From NCBI GenBank assembly GCA_034231615.1, contig CM067312.1, positions 9,274,696-9,338,695 on the forward strand: a DNA stretch of 64,000 nucleotides. Reading direction: 5' to 3'. Under the pieces are notes generated by a model that saw only the letters and a list, made by a program, of their open reading frames with translations, did no database searches and had not been told where the DNA came from. This document shows positions 55,153-64,000 of this stretch, piece by piece. Within the stretch, counting starts at the first letter, position 1. Each line of letters opens with the position of its first letter. This DNA comes from Meghimatium bilineatum (Eukaryota; Mollusca; Gastropoda; Stylommatophora; Philomycidae). The position numbers were made by a program, and so were the translations under genes.

Positions 55153-55737
55153 TAGAATAAATACGATGAATCAGAGAGTAATAGTATCAGAGAATAATGA
55201 TGAACGACTGCGCATGGCAAATGACCACTGCCCTGAATCACCAACGGTTGTTGAAATAATAGGGTAGTGACGAAATACATGTAAGTATCGGATATCGCTT
55301 TCTTTATGTATAAGATGTTGCATAGATCTTTCGTAGAAAGAATTAATCTGTACCCAAGGGGGATTAATTGTGGTGTTGTGTAAAACAAAGGTAGGAAATA
55401 TTATAAGCTGTGTTGTAAATAAATCAAGATGCATGATTTAGTTATGAAGCTGTCCGATTTCGATGTCTGACCAATGAGTTATTCTCTCCCTTGAATACTG
55501 CTGTGTTGTTATGTACCCTTGAGATCAGAAAATCTGTAGGTCAATATGGACGATTGTAAGATAGGAAGATTCCAAAATAGGTTTGCTTTTCTAGAAAGTG
55601 AGAGTGTTGAAGCTTTGGGGTTCTGGTGGAGATCGGAGGTTGTGGTGACTGGATTACCAGAACCACGACCTTGGCTCCGCTATATTTTGATGGTGGTAAT
55701 TTCTGATATAACCAAATTGGATTAACGTCCGAAATGA

Positions 55738-55890
55738 GTTGAGTGGAGTGTATCTCAACATAAGAGCTAAATTTTACTTACTCAACATTGAGTGGAGTAT
55801 ATCTCAACGTTAGAGCTAAATTTTACTTACTCAACATTGAGTGGAGTATATCTCAACGTTAGAGCTAAATTTTACTTACTCAACATTGAG
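55738..55890 (+). repeat. 49-bp tandem repeat, 3 copies
   Basis: Counterpart of 10395-10506 with one extra unit. Confidence 0.88.
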
Positions 55891-55998
55891 TGGAGTGAGG
55901 AGCTTTTTATCTTTTTGTGGTGAGAGATAGTAGCGAGAAATATTGATAAGATAATAAAAAGTTATTAATATTTCCATTAGTTAATATGTAAGAGCGTC

Positions 55999-57930
55999 CA
56001 CTACATCAGAGCTACACAGTACCATCTTGCCATCGAGCGCACGGACACAAGGCCAATCCACCGCTGATACTTGAGTGAGGTAGAGGTGATCAGAGGTACA
56101 CAGTACCATTTTGCCATCGAGCGCACGGACACAAGGCCAATCCACCACTGATACTTGAGTGAGGTAGAGGTGATCAGAGGTACACAGTACCATTTTGCCA
56201 TCGAGCGCACGGACACAAGGCCAATCCACCACTGATACTTGAGTGAGGTAGAGGTGATCAGAGGTACACAGTACCATCGAGCGCACGGACACAATGCCAA
56301 TCCACCACTGATACTTGAGTGAGGTAGAGGTGATCAGAGGTACACAGTACCATCTTGCCATCGAGCGCTCGGACACAAGGCCAATCCACCACTGATACTT
56401 GAGTGAGGTAGAGGTGATCAGAGGTACACAGTACCATCGTACCATCGAGCGCACGGACACAAGGCCAATCCACCACTGATACTTGAGTGAGGTAGAGGTG
56501 ATCAGAGGTACACAGTACCATCGTACAATCGAGCGCACGGACACAATGCCAATCCACCACTGATACTTGAGTGAGGTAGAGGTGATCAGAGGTACACAGT
56601 ACCATCGTACAATCGAGCGCACGGACACAAGGCCAATCCACCACTGATACTTGAGTGAGGTAGAGGTGATCAGAGGTACACAGTACCATCGTACCATCGA
56701 GCGCACGGACACAAGGCCAATCCACCACTGATACTTGAGTGAGGTAGAGGTGATCAGAGGTACACAGTACCATTTTGCCATCGAGCGCACGGACACAAGG
56801 CCAATCCACCACTGATACTTGAGTGAGGTAGAGGTGATCAGAGGTACACAGTACCATCTTGCCATCGAGCGCACGGACACAAGGCCAATCCACCACTGAT
56901 ACTTGAGTGAGGTAGAGGTGATCAGAGGTACACAGTACCATCGTACCATTGAGCGCACGGACACAAGGCCAATCCACCACTGATACTTGAGTGAGGTAGA
57001 GGTGATCAGAGGTACACAGTACCATCGTACCATCGAGCGCACGGACACAAGGCCAATCCACCACTGATACTTGAGTGAGGTAGAGGTGATCAGAGGTACA
57101 CAGTACCATCGTACCATTGAGCGCACGGACACAAGGCCAATCCACCACTGATACTTGAGTGAGGTAGAGGTGATCAGAGGTACACAGTACCATCGTACCA
57201 TCGAGCGCACGGACACAAGGCCAATCCACCACTGATACTTGAGTGAGGTAGAGGTGATCAGAGGTACACAGTACCATCGTACCATCGAGCGCACGGACAC
57301 AAGGCCAATCCACCACTGATACTTGAGTGAGGTAGAGGTGATCAGAGGTACACAGTACCATCGTGCCATCGAGCGCACGGACACAAGGCCAATCCACCAC
57401 TGATACTTGAGTGAGGTAGAGGTGATCAGAGGTACACAGTACCATCGTACAATCGAGCGCACGGACACAATGCCAATCCACCACTGATACTTGAGTGAGG
57501 TAGAGGTGATCAGAGGTACACAGTACCATCGTACAATCGAGCGCACGGACACAAGGCCAATCCACCACTGATACTTGAGTGAGGTAGAGGTGATCAGAGG
57601 TACACAGTACCATTTTGCCATCGAGCGCACGGACACAAGGCCAATCCACCACTGATACTTGAGTGAGGTAGAGGTGATCAGAGGTACACAGTACCATCTT
57701 GCCATCGAGCGCACGGACACAAGGCCAATCCACCACTGATACTTGAGTGAGGTAGAGGTGATCAGAGGTACACAGTACCATCGTACCATCGAGCGCACGG
57801 ACACAAGGCCAATCCACCACTGATACTTGAGTGAGGTAGAGGTGATCAGAGGTACACAGTACCATCGTGCCATCGAGCACACGGACACAATGCCAATCCA
57901 CCACTGATACTTGAGTGAGGTAGAAGTGAC
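55999..57930 (+). repeat. 84-bp minisatellite, about 23 copies, higher-order
   Basis: Units differ mainly at one site (CATCTTGCC, CATTTTGCC, CATCGTACC, CATCGTACAATCG). A run of TACAATCG, TACAATCG, (GTACC), TTTTGCC, TCTTGCC, GTACC occurs twice (from about 56515 and from about 57440), so multi-unit blocks were duplicated. One unit near 56275 lacks 8 bp. The minus-strand frames of 635 and 548 codons arise because 84 is a multiple of 3; they are not genes. Confidence 0.96.
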
Positions 57931-58364
57931 AAAATCACATTTTTATGACAACCCCAACTAGCAACTTTGGACTAGAGTCCACCTTATGGATAGCAATGTT
58001 TGTGACTATAGCAAAATTATGGAATGCCTGCTTTTCTAGAACATTCTAAATTATAACTATTATTTGAATACTCTACATTATTGGTCATGCATGTAGCCAC
58101 ATAGTTGTTAAGTTCAATGTGGATATTCTAGTCTTTTTTAGATATTTTTCAATCCATCACCAGTTCACGAACGGACCACCTGGTCCAATATAAATTAATA
58201 TAGAAACCAGATAGTATGGTAATGTACAGGAGACGGGCGTGAAGCTGACCATATCCTGTTTAAGTTCGTTGTCAGTAGCTAAAAATGGGGGTCTAATTTA
58301 AATATCACATTTTATGGTTGAATTCTGTTCATATGTTATGGAAATATCAGATGTTATGGAAATA

Positions 58365-58975
58365 TCATATGTTATGGATTGGATTCTGTTCATATGTTTA
58401 TGAAATGTCATATGTTATGGATTGGATTCTGTTCATATGTTTATGAAATGTCATATGTTATGGATTGGATTCTGTTCATATGTTTATGAAATGTCATATG
58501 TTATGGATTGGATTCTGTTCATATGTTTATGAAATGTCATATGTTATGGATTGGATTCTGTTCATATGTTTATGAAATGTCATATGTTATGGATTGGATT
58601 CTGTTCATATGTTTATGAAATGTCATATGTTATGGATTGGATTCTGTTCATATGTTTATGATATGTCATATATTATGGATTGGATTCTGTTCATATGTTT
58701 ATGAAATGTCATATGTTATGGATTGGATTCTGTTCATATGTTTATGAAATGTCATATGTTATGGATTGGATTCTGTTCATATGTTTATGAAATGTCATAT
58801 GTTATGGATTGGATTCTGTTCATATGTTTATGAAATGTCATATGTTATGGATTGGATTCTGTTCATATATTTATGAAATGTCATATGTTATGGATTGGAT
58901 TCTGTTCATATGTTTATGAAATGTCATATGTTATGGATTGGATTCTGTTCATATTTTGTGACATATCATATGTTG
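58365..58975 (+). repeat. 43-bp minisatellite, about 14 copies
   Basis: Counterpart of 11206-11790, with one more unit and different private variants. Confidence 0.95.
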
Positions 58976-59327
58976 TGGCAGGATTCTGTTCGTGTGTTTA
59001 TGAAGGAGTTTGTGCTTGGTTCGGAGTCAGAAAATGGTATTTTGATGGCATTTTCTTGTCAGATGGTTGATGGTTTACCTGGCTTCAGTAAATACTGGTG
59101 TACAGAAAAGTGATCATGACCTGAACGGCTGATTTTGATTATTTCCGTGAATTTCGTTGGTAGGCCTTGGATTTTTTGGCATGTGACTTGATATTAGTAC
59201 CAAAATTACAAAATATTTCCAACAGAAATCATGACAATAATTAAAATCGTCACTAATTAACTCTTATTTACTTTTTGCGAGGAAATTTTTACTGCCGATT
59301 GTCTGAGTTAATACCATCGAATGCTAC

Positions 59328-59411
59328 TACATCGGAATGGATACATCGGATTGGATACATCGGAATGGATACATCGGATTGGATACATCGGAATGGATAC
59401 ATCGGATTGCC
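59328..59411 (+). repeat. 14-bp tandem repeat, about 6-7 copies
   Basis: Counterpart of 12147-12217, longer by two alternating units. Confidence 0.9.
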
Positions 59412-59687
59412 TATATGTCTGAACTCCTCTCTGTCAGTGTTGATCATGTCCCAAGCAATACTCTTTACATGATATACGAGAGTATGTCAATAAATGACAC
59501 AGTTGTGACAAGAGCATGTCAATAAGTGACACTGTTTTGACGAGAGCATGTCAATAAGTGACAAAGGTTTGACGAGAGCGTGTGAATAAGTGACAAAGTG
59601 GGGAGGGGTCAAAAAGACTGCTTTCAAAGAACATTAATACGGATTTGCTTCTTTTTTATGCTTTTTATTACGTATATCACTGTGTTA

Positions 59688-59883
59688 TGACAGCTTACGC
59701 TATCCAACATGACATTTGATATTGATAATGATTTTATAACAGCTTACGCTATCCAACATGACATTTGATACTGATAATGATTTTATGACAGCTTACGCTA
59801 TCCAACATGACATTTGATACTGATAATGTTTTTATGACAGCTTACGCTATCCAACATGACATTTGATACTGATAATGATTTTA
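59688..59883 (+). repeat. 49-bp minisatellite, 4 copies
   Basis: Counterpart of 12488-12735, one unit fewer. Confidence 0.94.
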
Positions 59884-60143
59884 ATTCACGAAAACAATGT
59901 ACAAACATATAACAATGAAAGAATATACAATATTCGAAACTTGAAATGAATACAACAAAATAAATGTACACATTATGTCAAGAAATGATGAATGTAAATT
60001 GTTTATCAGCAGAGAACATAATCAGTCAATGTAGTATTTTCTGAAACGTTACACACACGTCATTGAGAAAACAAACCATTTGCAAAAAATATCTATACTT
60101 AAGTTAACCAAACTTGTTCATGCGGAGGGTGGATTTTACAAAT

Positions 60144-60271
60144 TTATATATTGACAATCGATATTTTCTGTTCAAACTTCAATTCCTGTCCGAACTGAGG
60201 CGTAACCAATTCATGATTCAAGAATAGTACTGTATTCATTTTCCCAAATCTTTCTTGATCCGCTTCTGTCT
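60144..60271 (-). CDS. Candidate terminal coding exon, function unknown (block A')
   Basis: Identical in sequence to the candidate exon at 12996-13123, with the same CAG acceptor, phase-1 start and TAA stop. The presumed 3' UTR down to about 59884 differs by only one or two bases. The array that follows has four units instead of five. Confidence 0.45.
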
Positions 60272-60442
60272 CTGCAATTAAGAAAAATAATCAACAAAGT
60301 ATGTGGGTCTAAAACAAATTTGACGGAAACTTGATTGATACCAGCCAGGATTAATGGTCTTTTCTTAAAATATGATTTTCTAAACGCATTTCATTTGATT
60401 CTCCACAAACACACACACATTTATTTACTGGAGTATCTACAG

Positions 60443-60642
60443 TAGCGGTTCTCAACCAGTGGGTCGCTAACCCTTTGGGGGTCGAACAACTCTTTTATAG
60501 GGGTCGCCTAAGACCATCGGAAAACACATATTATGAAGCAGCAATAAAAATAATTGTACGGTTTGGGGAGAGAGGGGGGGGGTCACCACAACATGAGAAA
60601 CTGTATTAAATGGTCGTGTCATTAGAACATTGAGAACCACTA
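60443..60642. mobile_element. SPIN/URR1-like hAT MITE (block A')
   Basis: Same insertion as 13295-13493, with a few substitutions and a different G-run length, so it predates the split of the blocks. Confidence 0.8.
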
Positions 60643-60892
60643 AACTACGTGTTCCAGTTGTTTCTAGATCAAGATTTACTAAATAGATTTATAAAAACGT
60701 GTACTCTACAGAGAAGGTTAGAAATCCTATTCTAGTACTAACTTCTATGTGTACTTTTGATGTACACAGTGCTGAGAATAGTCCAGTTGGACTGAGTCCG
60801 CTGTGTGAAAGGGAGTTCCTAACCATAAGAACATACATTACGACAACAATTGAGGGGAGGGGGGAGTAGGGTGCCAGGGTATTAAACAGTTT

Positions 60893-61757
60893 GACAGTTA
60901 TTGACAAGGTATGACAGTTATTGACAAGGTATGACAGTTATTGACAAGGTATGGCAGTTATTGACTAGGTATGACAGTTATTGACAAGGTATGACAGTTA
61001 TTGACAAGGTATTTCAGTTATTGACAAGGTATGACAGTTATTGACAAGGTATGACAGTTATTGACTAGGTATGACAGATATTGACTAGGTATGACAGTTA
61101 TTGACAAGGTATGACAGTTATTGACAAGGTATTTCAGCTATTGACAAGGTATGACAGTTATTGACAAGGTATGACAGTTATTGACAAGGTGTATCAGTTA
61201 TTGACAAGGTATGACAGTTATTGACAAGGTATGACAGTTATTGACAAGGTATGGCAGTTATTGACAAGGTATTTCAGCTATTGACAAGGTATGACAGTTA
61301 TTGACAATGTGTATCAGTTATTGACAAGGTATGACAGTTATTGACAAGGTATGACAGTTATTGACAAGGTATGACAGTTATTGACAAGGTATGACAGTTA
61401 TTGACAAGGTATGAGTGGTGATGTTGATTGACAAGACATGAGTGGTGATTTTGATGTTGATTGACAAGAGATGAGTGGTGATGTTGATTGACAAGAGATG
61501 AGTGGTGATGTTGATTGACAAGAGATGAGTGGTGATGTTGATTGACAAGGTATGACAGTTATTGACAAGGTATGACAGTTATTGACAAGGTATGGCAATT
61601 ATTGACAAGGTATGACAGTTATTGACAAGGTATGAGTGGTGATGTTGATTGACAAGGTATGAGTGGTGATGTTGATTGACAAGGTATGAGTGGTGATGTT
61701 GATTGACAAGGTATGAGTGGTGATGTTGATTGACAAGGTATGAGTGGTGATGTTGAC
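60893..61757 (+). repeat. 20-bp minisatellite with a second unit type (block A')
   Basis: Counterpart of 13745-14700. It has more variant 20-mers (TATTTCAG, GTATCAG) and a different arrangement of the GAGTGGTGATGTTG units, including a clean five-fold run at the right end. Confidence 0.96.
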
Positions 61758-62011
61758 TTCAACAATACTATATTTATAAACCGATTAATGTGTTTGAATG
61801 TGAAATATCTAAAAATCTTTAGCAAATGGTCATATTTTTTTTCGTATTCGTTCTTCTAACAAAATATTTCGTCTGTGGGTGTGTGAGAGAAAAGGGATTG
61901 GGGCTATACGTTTTTGCATAATTACAAGTTTTTTGTTGATTGAATGTTATTATATCTAGTTGGCTTCATTTTTGGCCAGTAAATGAATTCACTGTCCTTT
62001 TTGTGGAAAAG

Positions 62012-62223
62012 TAATGGTCATGACACCATGTGACACTTCCAACGAGTCGAACGATGTTGAACTGCACGTCCCAGATAACGTACACAATGTTTGGTGTTGG
62101 AATGAATCTAGCTTGGCAATGTTTCAATCTGTCGTTGATTCAAACTATACCTGTACTGCCCAATTTTCCTCTAAGAAAAGTTATATCATAATGTTAGTTG
62201 ATGCGCCCATGTGGTATCTCTAA
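62012..62223 (+). CDS. Candidate Ig-like exon (block A'), low confidence
   Basis: After a pyrimidine-rich CTGTCCTTTTTGTGGAAAAG the frame reads about 70 codons, including WCWNESS and VVDSNYTCTAQFSS. The D-x-x-Y-x-C pattern is typical of the F strand of Ig domains, and NES (twice) and NYT are N-glycosylation sites, which would suit an extracellular domain. Against this, the spacing from Trp to the final Cys is short for an Ig fold, the donor candidate (GTATCT at about 62214) is weak, and block A carries a frameshift. It could be a chance frame or part of a larger gene outside the window. Confidence 0.28.
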
Positions 62224-62310
62224 TGTGTCGTAACATGTGTCGTAACATGTGTCGCAGTAACTATTTCCGTGTAACGTGTGTTTGTTCGATCTTAGCTTTC
62301 ATCTGATATT

Positions 62311-62539
62311 TTTAAAAAACAAAAAACTTTCGTTACTGCATGTTTTCCTGTTAAGGAATGCAGGAAGGCTTTTAAAGCTGTGGAAATAAAGACCGCTTTG
62401 CCAAAGCTGTCGCCGCGACTTGTACAGGAAGAATTTTTTGTTGCACCTCCGAAAGATAACAATCCTTGTCCCAACCGCGGATTGAACCCGGGACCTCAGA
62501 AATCTGAGGCCGGAGTACTAGCCGTACGGCCACGCGCTC
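62311..62539 (-). mobile_element. tRNA-derived SINE with intact A/B boxes (block A')
   Basis: Same insertion as 15288-15482, with the same CATCTGATATT duplications (62300-62310, 62540-62550). Here the B box GGTTCAATCC (minus strand, 62479-62488) and the surrounding CCCGGG are preserved. Length is 229 bp versus 195 bp in block A. Confidence 0.87.
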
Positions 62540-62611
62540 CATCTGATATTGCTCCCAAGAATTTGATGGATTTGGTGAATGTTTTAGGTTTGCTGTTTGT
62601 TTGTATCCTCT

Positions 62612-62890
62612 GCTTCTGCTTCTTCTTCGTTCATTCTCAAACTCCTCCAAAATAGCAGAATGTAGTCCAGAGAACGGAATGTGTTGTGTCATGATTTACA
62701 GCAATGCGATACATGGGCCTTTTGGTCTGACACATCCGACTGTAGCATGGATTTGGGTCATGTTGACTCTATATGGGATGGGACAGCCAACTCCATCGCA
62801 TAACCTCCTTAGTCGCCTCTTACGATATGCATGGTAGGTAAACAGTATTGCTATTCTTTACTCCCCTCTCTGGCCCCGGCAACACACGAG
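62612..62890 (-). mobile_element. SINE, long subtype (block A')
   Basis: Counterpart of 15548-15835, with TTTGTAT on both flanks. Confidence 0.85.
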
Positions 62891-62999
62891 CGGTTTCTTT
62901 GTATGTCTAATTTTATTTTTACATGATCCTTTACTGAAAAGCCTGCCTAATGTTACATTTACGTTAATTGTGAATCATCATTGTTTCATGCACTCAGTT

Positions 63000-63615
63000 C
63001 ATCATCATTATCAAGTGCCGTCTCCGCAACGAATGTGTGATGCAACGTATCTCCAACATCTCCTGGCTCTTGTCTTGGTGGTACACTCTGCTAGACTGTA
63101 ACCTGTCCATCGTGTAATGTTACTCTCCCACTTGTATCTCCGCCTACCTCTTGCTCGCTTCCCTTTGACTTTACCCTCAAGTAAGGTCTTCAATAAGGTG
63201 TCATGTCTTTTAATGTGTCCAAAGTATTTTATTTGCCTGATCTTTATTTCTCTTAGTAGTTCTTTCTTCATATTAAGTATCTTTAGCACCTCTTTATTTG
63301 TTTTCTTCTCTTTCCATGATGTTCTCCCTATTCTTCTATATACCCACATCTCAAAGGCATCAACTTTGTCTTCTAATTGTTTATTTAGTGTCCATGTTTC
63401 TGAGCCATACATTAATATGGAATAGATGTAGCATTTTATAATTCTCATTTTTAACGTGTTTGTAATTTGTTTAGATATGAATAATTTCCTCATGTCATTT
63501 AAGGTACTTTTAGCCAATCCTATTCTCCTTTTAACTTCTATTTCACATCTGCCATCATTTGTGACTATGTGTCCAAGATATTGATACTGTTTTACTTGTT
63601 GTAGTTTCTCTCCCT
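63000..63615 (-). mobile_element. 5'-truncated RTE-type LINE, present only in block A'
   Basis: A 616-bp insertion that is absent from block A at about 15925. It is flanked by CACTCAGTT (62991-62999) and CACTAAGTT (63616-63624), a 9-bp duplication with one mismatch; about 20 bp next to the right side is also repeated. On the minus strand it ends GACGGCACTTGATAATGATG plus ATGA, the ATGATGA-type tail of RTE elements. A related 3' end lies at 20001. Confidence 0.88.
63011..63613 (-). CDS. RTE polymerase C-terminal fragment, open frame
   Basis: About 200 codons are open from the truncation point to a TGA next to the element tail. It begins GEKLQQVKQYQYLGHIVTND (RT motif E region, YLG), then has YGSETWTLN (CESWTL-like motif), FEMWVYRRIGRTSWKEKKTN and FGHIKRHD. 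A basic KGKRARGRRRYKW tail follows, an arrangement seen in RTE-clade proteins after the RT domain. Endonuclease and RT catalytic motifs are absent because of 5' truncation, so the fragment cannot move on its own. The intact frame agrees with a recent insertion. Confidence 0.88.
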   Translation of the reverse strand, partial: GEKLQQVKQYQYLGHIVTNDGRCEIEVKRRIGLAKSTLNDMRKLFISKQITNTLKMRIIKCYIYSILMYGSETWTLNKQLEDKVDAFEMWVYRRIGRTSWKEKKTNKEVLKILNMKKELLREIKIRQIKYFGHIKRHDTLLKTLLEGKVKGKRARGRRRYKWESNITRWTGYSLAECTTKTRARRCWRYVASHIRCGDGT

Positions 63616-64000
63616 CACTAAGTTACCCCATTCCCGCACTCAGTTACCCCGTTAATATACTTTTAGTTAGCTAGTTTTAGAAAGTCTATGTTTCGTCAAG
63701 TACTCAAAATAACCCCATCATCTGTAAATTGAGATAAAAATGATTGGTGGATGCATACATTTTCTAGATCATTGACCATAATTGTAAGAAATGTTGGAGA
63801 TATTACAGCTTTTTGTGGAATTCCATTTTTAAATTTCAGAATATTTTTGAGTAACTTTACACAGTAATATCTATCTTTTATACCGTTTTGAGTACAAACA
63901 TCTTCCTTATATTCCCAAATTTTAAATCTTTAATAGGGTTTCTTTCCTCCAGCACTCACCGTAAGCTCTTGTCGTGTCCAAACGTATGGAGACAGTGTTT

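Larger units (their letters stand above)
45294..64000 (+). repeat. Block A': right copy of the large direct duplication
   Basis: Collinear with 1-16289 but 18,707 bp instead of 16,289 bp. Extra length comes mainly from the 84-bp array, the 51-bp array, the 28-bp array, a SINE at 52848-53009 and an RTE fragment at 63000-63615. The ACT array is about 0.9 kb shorter than in block A. It may be a true paralogue or the second haplotype placed after a scaffold gap. Confidence 0.95.
62891..64000 (-). pseudogene. Jockey-like RT relic, split by a younger RTE insertion (block A')
   Basis: Same relic as 15836-16289. The segments 62891-62999 and about 63636-64000 correspond to continuous block A sequence, and 63000-63615 is the RTE insert. 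It runs off the right window edge. Confidence 0.8.

Noticed and set aside
54290-55160. Frames of 267-286 codons on both strands
   Set aside because: Translation of the 51-bp repeat; three units only in block A.
55981-57904. Minus-strand frames of 635 and 548 codons rich in Trp and Tyr
   Set aside because: Pure translation of the 84-bp repeat in two frames. Block A has only two units, so no conserved protein can exist.

Overview
This is a eukaryotic (metazoan) window from a repeat-saturated, AT-rich genome. The tRNA-like SINEs, RTE/Jockey-type non-LTR retrotransposons, hAT MITEs and minisatellites suggest a lophotrochozoan, most likely a mollusc (a heterobranch gastropod is my best guess). 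That rests on general familiarity with the repeat types, not on a search. There are no bacterial-type genes, rRNA, intact tRNA genes or CRISPR arrays. Nearly all long open frames are artefacts of tandem repeats whose unit length is divisible by three.

Layout. Block A (1-16289) and block A' (45294-64000) are the same sequence in direct orientation. Unique flanks differ by roughly 0.5-1% by eye, but array lengths differ enormously. The homology runs to both window edges. Between the blocks lie two single-copy stretches, 16290-38689 and 38790-45293, separated by a gap of exactly 100 N (38690-38789). Either a segment with a period of about 45-48 kb is tandemly duplicated, or two haplotypes were scaffolded one after the other.

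Block A/A' carries about thirteen unrelated tandem arrays (units 3-84 bp). Copy number differs sharply between blocks: the 84-bp unit 2 versus 23, the 51-bp unit 3 versus 16, the 28-bp unit 11 versus 30, and the ACT array about 1.26 versus 0.38 kb. A' also has two retrotransposon insertions that are absent from A: a 162-bp SINE with a 13-bp target-site duplication (TSD) and a 616-bp RTE 3' fragment. Both blocks share a SPIN/URR1-like hAT MITE, a second MITE, two tRNA-type SINEs, one SINE of a family ending in (GAA)n, a Jockey-like reverse-transcriptase (RT) relic and an RTE-like RT relic.

The single-copy middle holds one nearly full-length RTE-type retrotransposon (31001-33809; 9-bp TSD; open endonuclease-RT frame) and many 5'-truncated LINE pieces. 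It also has more minisatellites, including a very homogeneous 45-bp array at 24.67-26.19 kb, several (GAA)-tailed SINEs and a probable hAT MITE.

Host coding content is very sparse. The best candidate is a minus-strand terminal exon (12996-13123, identical at 60144-60271) with a good acceptor site and a 41-codon frame. Weaker candidates are an Ig-like fragment (62012-62223; frameshifted in block A) and a hydrophobic exon-like frame at 30678-30885. The window is probably intronic or intergenic DNA shaped by retrotransposition and minisatellite turnover.
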